Shown: positions 15,514-24,620, numbered from the stretch's first letter. The stretch is 64,000 nucleotides of DNA from Clostridium sporogenes (GCF_001020205.1 NZ_CP011663.1:1736001-1800000); one strand, 5' to 3'. Program-made: numbers and translations. Notes: generated by a model from the letters alone, not told the origin.

Positions 15514-16173
15514 ATGAATAAGGAAAAAGCAATAGTAGTATTTAGTGGTGGACAAGATAGCACAACCTGTCTATTTTGGGCAAAGAAAAAATATAAAGAA
15601 GTTGTAGCAGTATCTTTTGATTATAATCAAAAGCATAAGTTAGAGTTAGAATGTGCAAAGGATATATGTGAAAAATATAATATTGAACATAAGATTTTAG
15701 ACTTAAACTTACTAAATCAATTAGCACCAAATTCATTAACAAGACAGGATATAACTGTTGATAAAAGTGCACCAAAAGAAGGAGTACCAAATTCTTTTGT
15801 AGATGGAAGAAATTTATTATTTTTAAGCTTTGTTGCAGTATTTGCAAAGCAAAGAGGAATAAACACTATAATAACTGGTGTATCACAAAGTGATTTTAGT
15901 GGATATCCAGATTGTAGAGATGTGTTCATAAAATCTTTAAATGTTACATTAAATCTAGCTATGGATTATGAATTTGAAATATTAACACCTTTAATGTGGA
16001 TTAATAAAGCAGAAACTTGGAAAATGGCTTATGATTTAGGTGTTCTTGATATTGTTAAAGAAGAGACTCTAACTTGCTATAATGGGATAAAAGCTGATGG
16101 CTGTGGAGAATGCCCATCTTGTAAATTAAGAAAAAATGGATATTTAGAGTTTGAAAGGGAATATTTGGAATAA
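15514..16173 (+). CDS. queC: 7-cyano-7-deazaguanine (preQ0) synthase
   Basis: 219 residues. This ATP-dependent ligase turns 7-carboxy-7-deazaguanine and ammonia into the nitrile preQ0. The PP-loop VFSGGQDSTTC is at residues 9-19 and the zinc site CYNGIKADGCGECPSC is near the C-terminus. It is last in the que block and separated from folE by 165 bp holding a possible promoter and a structured leader. The next enzyme, the preQ0 reductase QueF, is not encoded in this window. Confidence 0.94.
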   Translation: MNKEKAIVVFSGGQDSTTCLFWAKKKYKEVVAVSFDYNQKHKLELECAKDICEKYNIEHKILDLNLLNQLAPNSLTRQDITVDKSAPKEGVPNSFVDGRNLLFLSFVAVFAKQRGINTIITGVSQSDFSGYPDCRDVFIKSLNVTLNLAMDYEFEILTPLMWINKAETWKMAYDLGVLDIVKEETLTCYNGIKADGCGECPSCKLRKNGYLEFEREYLE

Positions 16174-16299
16174 TATAAATTTAGAAATCTATTTATAAGA
16201 AATTGAATAGATACCATATAGATTTTCATATTAAAAGGCATTATAGGTCAAGAAGAATACAATAAATTTCGGTATTCTAATTATAGGAGGTGTGATTTT

Positions 16300-17184
16300 A
16301 TGGAATCATGGGAATCTATTCAAAAAACTTTAGATTATATTGAAGAAAACTTATCAGAAAAAATGGAAATCGGTAATTTGGCAAAGGTAGCATGTCTATC
16401 ACCTTTTTACTATCAAAGACTATTTAGTCGTTTAGTTGGCAAACCTGTTATGGAATATATAAAACTTCGCAGACTTGCCCATACCACGAATTTTTTGTTA
16501 AGTAGTGATAGCAAAATTATTGATATTGGGATGACAGTTGGCTTTGAAAGCCATGAAACATTTACTCGTTCATTTAAAGGTGCGTATGGTTTTACACCGG
16601 AAGCTTTTCGTAAAGGACCAAGACCTTTAACGCATTTTTTAAAGCCTGACTTATCTATGAAATATACATTGATACAGGAGGATGTACCACTTGTAGCCAA
16701 TGGAATTATTTTAGAAGTTAGTCAAAAAAATTTGGAGAATCCTCGCTTTTTTCAGGGGCTATCAATAGATACTCCTTTTTCTAATAATCCAGGGGTAGAT
16801 TATTTAGCTGAACTTTGGCACAGTTTTCATATGAAAAAAAGTACAATTAAAGACTTAAAAAAAGATGGAAATGAGATAGGTGTTGGAACTCATAGTGAAA
16901 AAGAAGGGCATATTAATTATTTTGTAGGAGCTGAGGTAAATAAGACTAATTGCCAGAGTGAATTTATAAGTTGGTCAATGCCATCTGGAGATTATGTAGT
17001 TTGTTCTTTTGAAGCAGAAAACTTTCATCTTTTAACCACTAATGCATTAGATAAAGCGGTGCAATATATGTATAGTACATGGCTTCCTAAAAACAAATTA
17101 ACAACAGATGCATTTATGGCTGAATTGTATTTTGACACTAATGAAGATGCTGTTTATATGGAAATTTGGCTAAAATTAGTTTAA
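16300..17184 (+). CDS. AraC-family regulator with GyrI-like effector domain
   Basis: 294 residues. The N-terminal double helix-turn-helix spans about 8-105 (IGNLAKVACLSPFYYQRLF, then IIDIGMTVGFESHETFTRSF and GFTPEAFRK). The C-terminal effector-binding domain (about 125-294) resembles the Rob/GyrI fold. Such proteins respond to amphipathic or cationic compounds. ATG follows TAGGAGGTGTGATTTT, a near-perfect ribosome site. The gene 44 bp downstream is probably in the same transcript. Confidence 0.88.
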   Translation: MESWESIQKTLDYIEENLSEKMEIGNLAKVACLSPFYYQRLFSRLVGKPVMEYIKLRRLAHTTNFLLSSDSKIIDIGMTVGFESHETFTRSFKGAYGFTPEAFRKGPRPLTHFLKPDLSMKYTLIQEDVPLVANGIILEVSQKNLENPRFFQGLSIDTPFSNNPGVDYLAELWHSFHMKKSTIKDLKKDGNEIGVGTHSEKEGHINYFVGAEVNKTNCQSEFISWSMPSGDYVVCSFEAENFHLLTTNALDKAVQYMYSTWLPKNKLTTDAFMAELYFDTNEDAVYMEIWLKLV

Positions 17185-17228
17185 ACTATAGATAAATAAA
17201 AGTATTTTACCAAAGGAGGATTAAATCT

Positions 17229-17696
17229 ATGATTTGGAGTGAAATGTACGATGAAAGTACTAGACCTACTTTGGAAAACATAAAAGAATTTGTGAATAAC
17301 AAGTTATGTGATGAACTTTGTTTGTCATTAGAAAAAACATATGCAGTATCACCTAAAATAGAATATAGCAAATGTTCTATGCAAAAAGGTTGGAATGTAA
17401 AGTATAAAAAGAGAGGAAAATCACTATGTACTATTTATCCAATGAAGGGTTATTTTATTGCACTTATTGTAATTGGTGAAAAAGAAGAAATAGAAACAAA
17501 ATTAGTTATGCCAACTTGTAGTGGATATGTTCAAAAATTGTTTAAAGAAACACCTTTTTCATGTGGTGGAATATGGCTAATGATTGAGGTTAGAGAATTA
17601 GATACTTTACAGGATGCGTTAAAATTAATACAAATACGAGCAACCCCCAAAAAGCATTCAACTGTTAAATTTGATTTTGAAGAACCGGTGAGCTAA
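17229..17696 (+). CDS. DUF3788-type small protein
   Basis: 155 residues with the arrangement I associate with DUF3788: N-terminal MIWSEMYDESTRPTLE, the central GWNVKYKKRGKSLCTIYP strands and a terminal KLIQIRATPK. The function is unknown; the fold resembles small ligand-binding domains. It has a strong ribosome site (AAAGGAGGATTAAATCT). Its stop lies inside the terminator that ends the AraC/DUF3788 transcript. Confidence 0.75.
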   Translation: MIWSEMYDESTRPTLENIKEFVNNKLCDELCLSLEKTYAVSPKIEYSKCSMQKGWNVKYKKRGKSLCTIYPMKGYFIALIVIGEKEEIETKLVMPTCSGYVQKLFKETPFSCGGIWLMIEVRELDTLQDALKLIQIRATPKKHSTVKFDFEEPVS

Positions 17697-17710
17697 TCAC
17701 TGGTTTTTTT
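17683..17710 (+). terminator. Terminator after the DUF3788 gene
   Basis: AACCGGTGA-gctaa-TCACTGGTT (one G-U pair) plus seven Ts. The stem overlaps the last codons and the stop. Confidence 0.85.
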
Positions 17711-17975
17711 GTGTGGTAGTAAAGGAAAATTGTGTTATAATTAGTGTTAAGTAAATTATTGTAAGTTTATGAATTTTTTTATACAAATTATAGTTTTAAT
17801 AGAATAAAATGATTTTTATTATAATAGTTGTTTATAAATCATAGAAAAGCAACAGTAGAAAGGAGAAATATGTTAGGAGAAATTAAATATTATAAATTGT
17901 TAGAATAATTAAATTGCTTAATCTTATATAGAAAAATAATAATGGGTTTATATAAGGGACAGGAGGGGGAAGGCT

Positions 17976-18794
17976 ATGGAAATATCAAATAAAAATAGTG
18001 GTATATCCATAATAGATAGTATTATATTATTTTTTGAAATTAATATAAAATTACAGGTATATGTGATTCCGTTTTTAATTTTGGCTGCATACTTTGAATA
18101 TAATGGATCAAAAATTACTTATTTATCTATTAAAGAATTAGGAACAGTAGTATGTTATATTTTTGTTATAAAAAATGTATATAAAAGATTTAAATCTGAA
18201 GAAAATTTTAGGTTTAAAATTCAATTTAAACCCATTTTAAAAGAATATATTTTTGTAATTATATCTACAATTGCATATATTCTTATATTTGGTAATACTA
18301 TAGGACTATTACTACAAAATATTCCACAATCTGATCTTGTTAAAAGTTCTTTTGATGAGCTTGATAATGCACCTTTATTATTGCAATTTATTTCATTGTG
18401 TGTAATTGCACCAATTTTTGAAGAAATAATTTATAGAGGAATAATGTTAGAACAGTTAAATAAAAGATGTGAATCTGTAAAAGCCATTCTAATTTCTTCA
18501 CTATTTTTTGGTATAATACACCTTAATGTTCATCAAGCAGTAAATGGATTTTTTATAGGTATAGTTATGGGATTTATTTATATTAAAACAGATTCATTGA
18601 TTCTTACTATGTTTTTACATTTTATAAATAATTTATATTGTTTAATAGCAGGGTATATACCATATCTAGAGAAGATTGAATCTAATTTTAGTATAGTTAC
18701 ATTAGTATGTGGAGTTATATTACTTTGTTTAGCTTATAGATTTTTTAATAATTTAAAAGTCAATCTAGATAGGAAGACTAATCTAGAAGCTTAA
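17976..18794 (+). CDS. CPBP-family intramembrane metalloprotease
   Basis: 272 residues with about eight membrane segments. All three active-site motifs are present: EEIIYRG (E149, E150, R154), FGIIHL (H182) and HFINN (H215, N219). Family members cleave within or next to membranes (prenyl-protein processing, bacteriocin immunity); no specific partner is visible. ATG follows AGGAGGGGGAAGGCT. It stands alone, with 279 bp of AT-rich sequence upstream and the chemoreceptor gene 126 bp downstream. Confidence 0.87.
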   Translation: MEISNKNSGISIIDSIILFFEINIKLQVYVIPFLILAAYFEYNGSKITYLSIKELGTVVCYIFVIKNVYKRFKSEENFRFKIQFKPILKEYIFVIISTIAYILIFGNTIGLLLQNIPQSDLVKSSFDELDNAPLLLQFISLCVIAPIFEEIIYRGIMLEQLNKRCESVKAILISSLFFGIIHLNVHQAVNGFFIGIVMGFIYIKTDSLILTMFLHFINNLYCLIAGYIPYLEKIESNFSIVTLVCGVILLCLAYRFFNNLKVNLDRKTNLEA

Positions 18795-18920
18795 AATATA
18801 TTAAAAGACAAAAGTAATTTTATAAGTATTGTTTGAGAAATACCTCCTTTTTATATTTAGTTTTTGTAAATTTTGTCGATAATTTATTATTGAAATGAAG
18901 AATATTAGGAGGATTATACT

Positions 18921-19877
18921 ATGATAAATATTTTTAGTAAAAAAGATAGTGAAAAGGATAATAAAAATGATACTATTGAACAGAAAGTTATTGTTGAAGA
19001 AAAACATGAAGTTGAAACTACAGATACTATGGAATTTCTAAAGGAAATGACTGTACAAATAGAGGGTATAATACAGCAGCACAATAAAGTTAATGGTGAG
19101 CATGAGGTACTTGAAAAATTAGCAAAGCAGATTGAAAACCATATGGCAACAGTATCAAATTTAACTGAGAGGACTAATGAATCAACGGATAAGCTTTTTA
19201 GTCAGGGAAAAAGTTTGTTGGAGATTACAAAAGATACTGTAAGCAAATCCTTAGAAGGTAAAAAATCAATTGAGGGCATGGTTAAAGTAATTGAGAATCT
19301 TGATATAGAAACAAAGGATACATATGAAAATATTAATGCTTTGGGTGAAAAACTAAAAGAAATTGGAGAAATAGCTCAATTAATAAGTGGAATAGCCTCA
19401 AAAACAAATCTTCTTGCTCTTAATGCCGCTATAGAAGCAGCTCGTGCAGGAGAACAGGGTAAAGGCTTTGCGGTAGTTGCTGATGAAGTTAGAAAATTAG
19501 CAGAAATGACAGGCGAGAGTAGTAGCAATATAACTAATTTAATTAGTGGTATAGATTCTCAGACTAAAAATGTTTTAAGTAGTGTGGAAAAAAGTACATT
19601 AGTAGTTACAGAAGGTGTAGAATCTTCTAAAGGAGCCCTTGAAAAAATAGAGGAAGTTTTAGATTCATTTAATAGAGTTGAAGATGACACTGATAGTCTA
19701 ATTAAAACAATTAATACTCAGAAAGAAAATATAAGCAAAATTTTTAGTGGAATAAATGAGGTAGATAACATTCTTACTAAAACAAATGATCAAATTATAA
19801 ATCATATAGATGAGGCTCATAAAGTAGATAAGAAATTAGAGGAAAGTGTATATCATATAGCCCAATATGTAAAATAA
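18921..19877 (+). CDS. Soluble methyl-accepting chemotaxis-type signalling protein
   Basis: 318 residues with no membrane segment. After a charged N-terminus it is a continuous coiled coil with the conserved receptor hairpin (about 150-205: IASKTNLLALNAAIEAARAG, then GFAVVADEVRKLAE), the contact site for CheA and CheW. There is no periplasmic or obvious sensory domain, so it probably senses a cytoplasmic cue. ATG follows AGGAGGATTATACT. No chemotaxis genes lie nearby. Confidence 0.88.
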   Translation: MINIFSKKDSEKDNKNDTIEQKVIVEEKHEVETTDTMEFLKEMTVQIEGIIQQHNKVNGEHEVLEKLAKQIENHMATVSNLTERTNESTDKLFSQGKSLLEITKDTVSKSLEGKKSIEGMVKVIENLDIETKDTYENINALGEKLKEIGEIAQLISGIASKTNLLALNAAIEAARAGEQGKGFAVVADEVRKLAEMTGESSSNITNLISGIDSQTKNVLSSVEKSTLVVTEGVESSKGALEKIEEVLDSFNRVEDDTDSLIKTINTQKENISKIFSGINEVDNILTKTNDQIINHIDEAHKVDKKLEESVYHIAQYVK

Positions 19878-20045
19878 AATTAAGAAAATGCATTTCACAA
19901 GTTAGAATTAGTTTAATAATATATATAATAACTTAAGGTTATAAAAGTAATATGAAAATTAAGGATATGGTAATTAAAATATTATAAATAGAATAAATAT
20001 TATATTGGGAATTCATTATAAATACTTATAAGGGAGAACAATAAA

Positions 20046-20798
20046 ATGTGGACACGAGAACAGATTAAAGGAAGAGCTAAAAGAATATTAGAGCTTAATT
20101 ACTGGAAAGCCTTTCTAGTAAGTTTAGTTATAAGTATTGTAACTGCAGACAGTTATGGCAAGGCAGAAAAAAATGTTAACAAATTTACTGATGACTACGC
20201 TATTTTTCATAATACAATGTTTGAAGGAGTAGTAAATTGGACAGGAAAGCTGTTAGTGTTTTTAGCATCTATAGCAATAATTTTGCTGATTTTAAGAGTT
20301 GTAGTAGGATATATGCTTGAAGTAGGTGGAAGGAAATTCTTTATTAAAGCAGCAGAAGGGGAAACTAATATGGGATACCTTGGATATTGCTTTAAAGAAG
20401 GAAGCTATTTTGGAGTGCTTGTAACAATGTTATTAAGGAGTATTTATACATTTTTATGGACTTTATTATTAGTAATACCAGGGATAGTTAAGACCTATGC
20501 ATATAGCATGGTACCATATATATTGGCAGATAATCCTTCTATAGGTGCTGAAAGAGCCATACAGTTAAGTAATAAAATGACAGATGGAGAAAAGTTTGAT
20601 ATGTTCGTACTTGATTTATCATTTATAGGTTGGTATATTGTGGGTGCATTAGCTTTAGGGATAGGTGTATTATTTGTAAATCCATATGTTGATGCTACAA
20701 AGGCTGAATTATATTTGGATCTTAGAAAAAAAGCAATAGAAAATGGATCAACGTCTTATGAGGAATTAAATGTTGTAAATTGTGACAACAATATTTAA
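20046..20798 (+). CDS. DUF975-family integral membrane protein
   Basis: 250 residues starting WTREQIKGRAKRILELNYWKAF, the typical DUF975 opening. About four to five membrane segments follow (near 68-92, 132-150 and 194-215). The central PGIVKTYAYSMVPYILADNP is the family's best conserved stretch. The function is unknown. ATG follows AGGGAGAACAATAAA. It is probably monocistronic: a structured terminator-like element lies 69 bp downstream. Confidence 0.82.
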   Translation: MWTREQIKGRAKRILELNYWKAFLVSLVISIVTADSYGKAEKNVNKFTDDYAIFHNTMFEGVVNWTGKLLVFLASIAIILLILRVVVGYMLEVGGRKFFIKAAEGETNMGYLGYCFKEGSYFGVLVTMLLRSIYTFLWTLLLVIPGIVKTYAYSMVPYILADNPSIGAERAIQLSNKMTDGEKFDMFVLDLSFIGWYIVGALALGIGVLFVNPYVDATKAELYLDLRKKAIENGSTSYEELNVVNCDNNI

Positions 20799-20866
20799 AG
20801 ATAGATTTAGACATGAAGTTTATATTGAAAATTAAAGCATATTAATAAGTAAAAAAGGAATTTATA

Positions 20867-20941
20867 GGACTAAGCCTATGTTTGAATTGTTACCCTATCT
20901 AGTAAACAGGAGGGAATTCAAATAGAGCCTTAGTCTTTTTT
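20867..20941 (+). ncRNA. Structured 75-nt element ending in a T tract
   Basis: Nested stems GACTAAG / CTTAGTC (20868-20874 / 20929-20935) and TTTGAATT / AATTCAAA (20881-20888 / 20915-20922) are separated by a symmetric six-base internal loop. The 26-nt apical part contains AGGAGGG, and six Ts follow the outer stem. It could be the DUF975 terminator, but it is larger than any other terminator here. It matches no riboswitch I know. The remainder of 20799-21175 shows only AT-rich sequence up to the deoC ribosome site. Confidence 0.45.
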
Positions 20942-21175
20942 ATATACAGTAATGTACTTAATATATTTAGAATTGAAAAAATAAATTTTTTTAATCAGTA
21001 ACAACATGTCAAATTGGTAGCAAAGTAATAAGAAATTAGGATTAATTTTAAAATAATATGATATAATAATATTAAAATTTAGGAAGGTTTAGGAAAAAAT
21101 ATTATTTTGTTAGTTTTTAAAGTAAAAATTAACTAATAAAATTAATAATAAACAAAATGAGAGGGGTTATAAATT

Positions 21176-21814
21176 ATGAAATTATCTAAGTATATTGATC
21201 ACACACTATTAAAACCACAAGCAACAGAAAAAGACATTTTAAAACTTATTGAAGAAGCTAAAAGTTATGATTTTGCATCAGTTTGTGTGAATCCTAGCTG
21301 GGTTAAGCTTGCACATAAAAATTTGAAAAATACAGATGTTAAGGTTTGTACTGTTGTAGGATTTCCACTTGGAGCAACTTCAACCGCCTCTAAAGTGTAT
21401 GAAACCAAAGTTGCTATTGAAGATGGTGCAGATGAAATAGATATGGTTATTTCTGTTGGGCAACTTAAATCAGGAAATGATGAATATGTAAAAGAAGAAA
21501 TCAAAAAAATTGTAGAAGCATCAAAGCATAAATTAGTTAAAGTAATTATAGAAACATGTTTATTAACAGAAGAAGAAAAAGTAAAAGCATGTACTTTAGC
21601 TAAAGAAGCAGGTGCAGATTATGTAAAAACTTCAACTGGATTTTCAACTGGTGGAGCAAAACCAGAAGATATTAAATTAATGAGAGAAACAGTTGGTAAA
21701 GATATGGGTGTTAAAGCTTCTGGAGGAATCCATACTAAAGAAGAAATGGAAGCTATGATTGAAAATGGTGCCACAAGAATCGGTGCAAGTTGTGGAGTAC
21801 AACTTGTAAGATAA
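21176..21814 (+). CDS. deoC: Deoxyribose-phosphate aldolase
   Basis: 212 residues, short clostridial form. It splits 2-deoxyribose 5-phosphate into acetaldehyde and glyceraldehyde 3-phosphate in deoxynucleoside catabolism. The Schiff-base lysine is K151 in ADYVKTSTGF. The supporting D89 (DEIDMVI) and K180 (GVKASGGI) are present. ATG follows GAGAGGGGTTATAAATT. It has its own terminator-like hairpin, and ribokinase follows 340 bp later. Confidence 0.95.
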   Translation: MKLSKYIDHTLLKPQATEKDILKLIEEAKSYDFASVCVNPSWVKLAHKNLKNTDVKVCTVVGFPLGATSTASKVYETKVAIEDGADEIDMVISVGQLKSGNDEYVKEEIKKIVEASKHKLVKVIIETCLLTEEEKVKACTLAKEAGADYVKTSTGFSTGGAKPEDIKLMRETVGKDMGVKASGGIHTKEEMEAMIENGATRIGASCGVQLVR

Positions 21815-21828
21815 ACATAATAGATTGC

Positions 21829-21864
21829 TTAGTCTGTTTTTTTATAACAGATTAACAATCTATA
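21829..21864 (+). terminator. Long hairpin after deoC
   Basis: ATAGATTGCTTAGTCTGTT pairs with AACAGATTAACAATCTAT with one bulge; a run of seven Ts lies near its centre. It can work as a terminator through the inner stem or as a stem in either direction. Confidence 0.6.
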
Positions 21865-22017
21865 GGATAAAAAATTAAAGTTATATTTTATATAATTATA
21901 TATCAGTTTATATTAAAAAAACAATTATTAAGTTGATATTTTACAAAAGTAAATTATTATTCTGTATCTTATAAAGGTAAACATAACTTAATGCAAAGTA
22001 TAAAGGAGAATATTTAA

Positions 22018-22101
22018 ATGAGTATGAACGATATTAAGAGATACCTAGCTGATTATTTAAATAGAACTCCAAGCTTTCAATATAAAGTAAGTAAATACTA
22101 A
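22018..22101 (+). CDS. 27-codon small ORF before ribokinase
   Basis: ATG after ATAAAGGAGAATATTTAA, a strong ribosome site. The peptide begins MSMNDIKRYLADYLNRTPSF, a plausible amphipathic helix, and ends VSKY. I do not recognise it. It may be a leader peptide, a small protein, or the head of a gene truncated here. It lies about 50 bp before the ribokinase reading frame. Confidence 0.4.
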   Translation: MSMNDIKRYLADYLNRTPSFQYKVSKY

Positions 22102-22154
22102 AATAAGTAGATGTAGGATGTACTACATTAAATATTGAAAGGAAGTGCTTAAAA

Positions 22155-23066
22155 ATAGACATTGCAGTTATTGGTTCAAATATGGTAGATTTGATAAGTT
22201 ATATTGATAGAATGCCTAAAGAAGGTGAAACATTAGAGGCGCCAGATTTTAAAATGGGATGTGGGGGTAAGGGAGCAAACCAAGCCGTTGTGGCTGCAAG
22301 ATTAAAATCAGATGTTATGATGGTAAGTAAAGTTGGAGATGATTTATTTGGACAAAACACTACCAAAAATTTAAAAACCAATGGTGTGAATACAGATTTT
22401 GTAACTGTTGAAAAAGATCAAGCTAGTGGAGTTGCACCTATTTTTGTTGATAAAGAGTCTAAAAATAGTATTTTAATTATTAAAGGTGCTAATAAGAGTT
22501 TATCTCCTAAGGACATAGATGATGCAAGTGAAGAATTGAAAAAATGCTCTTTAATCATTTTACAATTGGAAATTCAGTTAGAAACTGTTTATTATGCTAT
22601 AGATTTTGCTAATAAAAATAACATTCCCGTACTATTAAATCCTGCGCCTGCTACGAAAAAGCTCGATTTTCATTATGTTTATAAATGTGATTTCTTTGTA
22701 CCCAATGAAACAGAATTAGAGATTTTAACAAATAAACCTGTAAACACAATAGAAGATATAAAAGAAGCTGCTCATTTAATTGGAGATAAAGGAGTTAAAA
22801 ATGTAATTGTTACAATGGGTAGCAAAGGTTTGCTATGGATTAATAAAGATGAAGAACATTTTATAAAAGCACGTAAAGTTGATGCTGTAGACACCACTGG
22901 TGCTGGTGATGGATTTATTGGATGTTTTGCACATTATTATGTAGCTACAGAAGACATATTATTAGCTCTTGAAAAAGCGACAGCTTATGCAGCACTTAGT
23001 GTTACAAGATATGGTACTCAAACTTCTTATCCTACAAAAGAGGAGTTTGAAGAATTTTTAAAATAA
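22155..23066 (+). CDS. rbsK: Ribokinase-like PfkB-family sugar kinase; apparent ATA start
   Basis: Phosphorylates ribose or a related sugar or nucleoside with ATP. The frame reads IDIAVIGSNMVDLISYIDRM, the conserved first strand of ribokinases, but codon 1 is ATA (22155). A good Shine-Dalgarno (GAAAGGAAG) sits nine bases before it. The first ATG, at 22182, has no ribosome site and would remove the substrate-binding GSN-MVD strand. Other signatures are intact: GGKGANQAV and the catalytic DTTGAGDGF near the C-terminus. About 303 residues from the ATA. Either a rare AUA start or an ATG-to-ATA mutation that lowers expression. Confidence 0.8.
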   Translation: MDIAVIGSNMVDLISYIDRMPKEGETLEAPDFKMGCGGKGANQAVVAARLKSDVMMVSKVGDDLFGQNTTKNLKTNGVNTDFVTVEKDQASGVAPIFVDKESKNSILIIKGANKSLSPKDIDDASEELKKCSLIILQLEIQLETVYYAIDFANKNNIPVLLNPAPATKKLDFHYVYKCDFFVPNETELEILTNKPVNTIEDIKEAAHLIGDKGVKNVIVTMGSKGLLWINKDEEHFIKARKVDAVDTTGAGDGFIGCFAHYYVATEDILLALEKATAYAALSVTRYGTQTSYPTKEEFEEFLK

Positions 23067-23114
23067 GTTTTAGGTTTGAGAAATTTCACTGTAGAAAATA
23101 TATTTTTAAATAAC

Positions 23115-23149
23115 AAAGACTTCTATACATTAGTGTAGGAGTTTTTTGT
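23115..23149 (+). terminator. Terminator after ribokinase
   Basis: ACTTCTATACA-ttag-TGTAGGAGT with wobble pairs, followed by six Ts. It isolates rbsK from the his operon. Confidence 0.75.
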
Positions 23150-23237
23150 TTCATGGAAATTAAAAGTAAGTATTTTTGTTTTTATATATAAAAAATAAAA
23201 TTTATAGAATATGATGTTGTATATGTAAAAAATTATG

Positions 23238-23266
23238 TTGACAGTAATAAAAAAAAATGGTAATAT
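23238..23266 (+). promoter_or_regulatory. his operon promoter
   Basis: TTGACA (23238-23243), exactly 17 bp, TAATAT (23261-23266). This is the only strong promoter seen before hisZ and leaves a leader of about 55-60 nt. Confidence 0.8.
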
Positions 23267-23274
23267 ATTTTTAA

Positions 23275-23312
23275 TTTATTGCTTTACCTTAGTAAATTAA
23301 TAAAGCAATAAA
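23275..23312 (+). promoter_or_regulatory. Perfect inverted repeat in the his leader
   Basis: Twelve-bp arms TTTATTGCTTTA / TAAAGCAATAAA with a 14-bp spacer, starting at the transcription start and ending just before the hisZ ribosome site (AGAGGAG). It could be a repressor site or an RNA hairpin near the start of hisZ. No T-box sequence is present in this leader. Confidence 0.55.
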
Positions 23313-23328
23313 GTAGAGGAGAAATAGA

Positions 23329-24600
23329 ATGGAAAAGTGGAATAAGTATATACCAGAAGGTATGAAAGATATTTTATTTGAAGAGAGCGATATAAAATTA
23401 AATATAGAGGATCAATTAAGAAAAGTTTATAAATATAGTGGATTTTCTGAAATAATATCTCCTACATTAGAATTTTATGATGTATTTAATTCTAATATTC
23501 AAACTATACCTCAAGAAAAAATGTATAAACTTTTTGATAATTTAGGAAGAATTCTTGTTTTAAGACCAGATATGACTACTTCTATAGGAAGAATTACAGG
23601 GACTAAAATGAAGGGATGTACATACCCACTTAAACTTTGTTACACAGCAAATATATTTAGGGTTAATGAAAAATTAAATGGGAAGCTAGGAGAAATAACT
23701 CAATCAGGGATTGAGATAATTGGAACTAAAGGAATAAGATCTGATGTAGATAGTATAGTTACAGCTATAAATGCTCTTTTAAGTTTAGGGCTTAGAAATT
23801 TTAAAATAGAACTAGGAGAGGCTGGATTTTTTCAGGCTCTAACAGAAAACATGGAAATAAAAGAGGATAATTTAAAAAAATTAAAAGAAATAATAAGAAA
23901 TAAAAACTGTGTGGCTCTCAAAAAATTTTTAGATGAAATAAGTTCAAAATATTCAAATAAAGATTTTGAACTTATAGAAAACCTCCCTAAATTATTTGGA
24001 GGCATTGAAACTATAGAAGAGGCTAAGGCTTTAACTAAAAATGAAAAAGCTTTAAAATCCTTAGATGATATATATAAGATATATAAATCCATAGAAGATA
24101 TAGGGCTTGGAGCATATATATCCATTGATCTTGGAATGGTTCAAAACATAGATTATTATACAGGAATTATATTTAAAGCTTATGTAGAAGAAATAGGTGA
24201 CTCTATATTAAGTGGAGGAAGATATGATAATTTAATTCAACATTTTGGAATGGAGCTACCTGCTACAGGATTTGCCATTAATGTAGATGATGTAATAATT
24301 GCTTTAAAAAAACAAAATAGAGTACCTATAGATAAAGATAAGAAGGTTTTAATATTTTACAAGGAGGAGTTTTTTAAAAAGGCATATGATTTTATGGAAG
24401 AGTTAAAGAAGAAAAAAATTATATGTGAATTAAGTCTTTTAGAGTATGAGAAAGAAATATTAACATATTCAAAAAAGAAAGGTATAGATTTTATTATAGG
24501 ATTTACAGGAGAAGAAAAATTATTTGTTAAGGATTTAAAATCAGATAACATAGTTTTCTTAGAGAAAAATGAAATTAAAGATTTATTAGTGTGTAATTAG
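23329..24600 (+). CDS. hisZ: ATP phosphoribosyltransferase regulatory subunit
   Basis: 423 residues. A histidyl-tRNA-synthetase paralogue without aminoacylation or tRNA anticodon function; it forms an octamer with short HisG and confers histidine feedback inhibition. The class II motif-2 region (VLRPDMTTSIGRI) and the later YYTGIIFKAY and GGRYDNLI motifs are visible. Its presence with a short HisG is the expected pairing. ATG follows GAGGAGAAATAGA. It is first in the operon. Confidence 0.93.
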   Translation: MEKWNKYIPEGMKDILFEESDIKLNIEDQLRKVYKYSGFSEIISPTLEFYDVFNSNIQTIPQEKMYKLFDNLGRILVLRPDMTTSIGRITGTKMKGCTYPLKLCYTANIFRVNEKLNGKLGEITQSGIEIIGTKGIRSDVDSIVTAINALLSLGLRNFKIELGEAGFFQALTENMEIKEDNLKKLKEIIRNKNCVALKKFLDEISSKYSNKDFELIENLPKLFGGIETIEEAKALTKNEKALKSLDDIYKIYKSIEDIGLGAYISIDLGMVQNIDYYTGIIFKAYVEEIGDSILSGGRYDNLIQHFGMELPATGFAINVDDVIIALKKQNRVPIDKDKKVLIFYKEEFFKKAYDFMEELKKKKIICELSLLEYEKEILTYSKKKGIDFIIGFTGEEKLFVKDLKSDNIVFLEKNEIKDLLVCN

Positions 24601-24620
24601 TAAGGGGATAGGTGATTACA

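Noticed and set aside
15542..15929. Overlapping minus-strand frames across queC
   Set aside because: Antisense to a gene with intact catalytic motifs; no ribosome site or recognisable domain.
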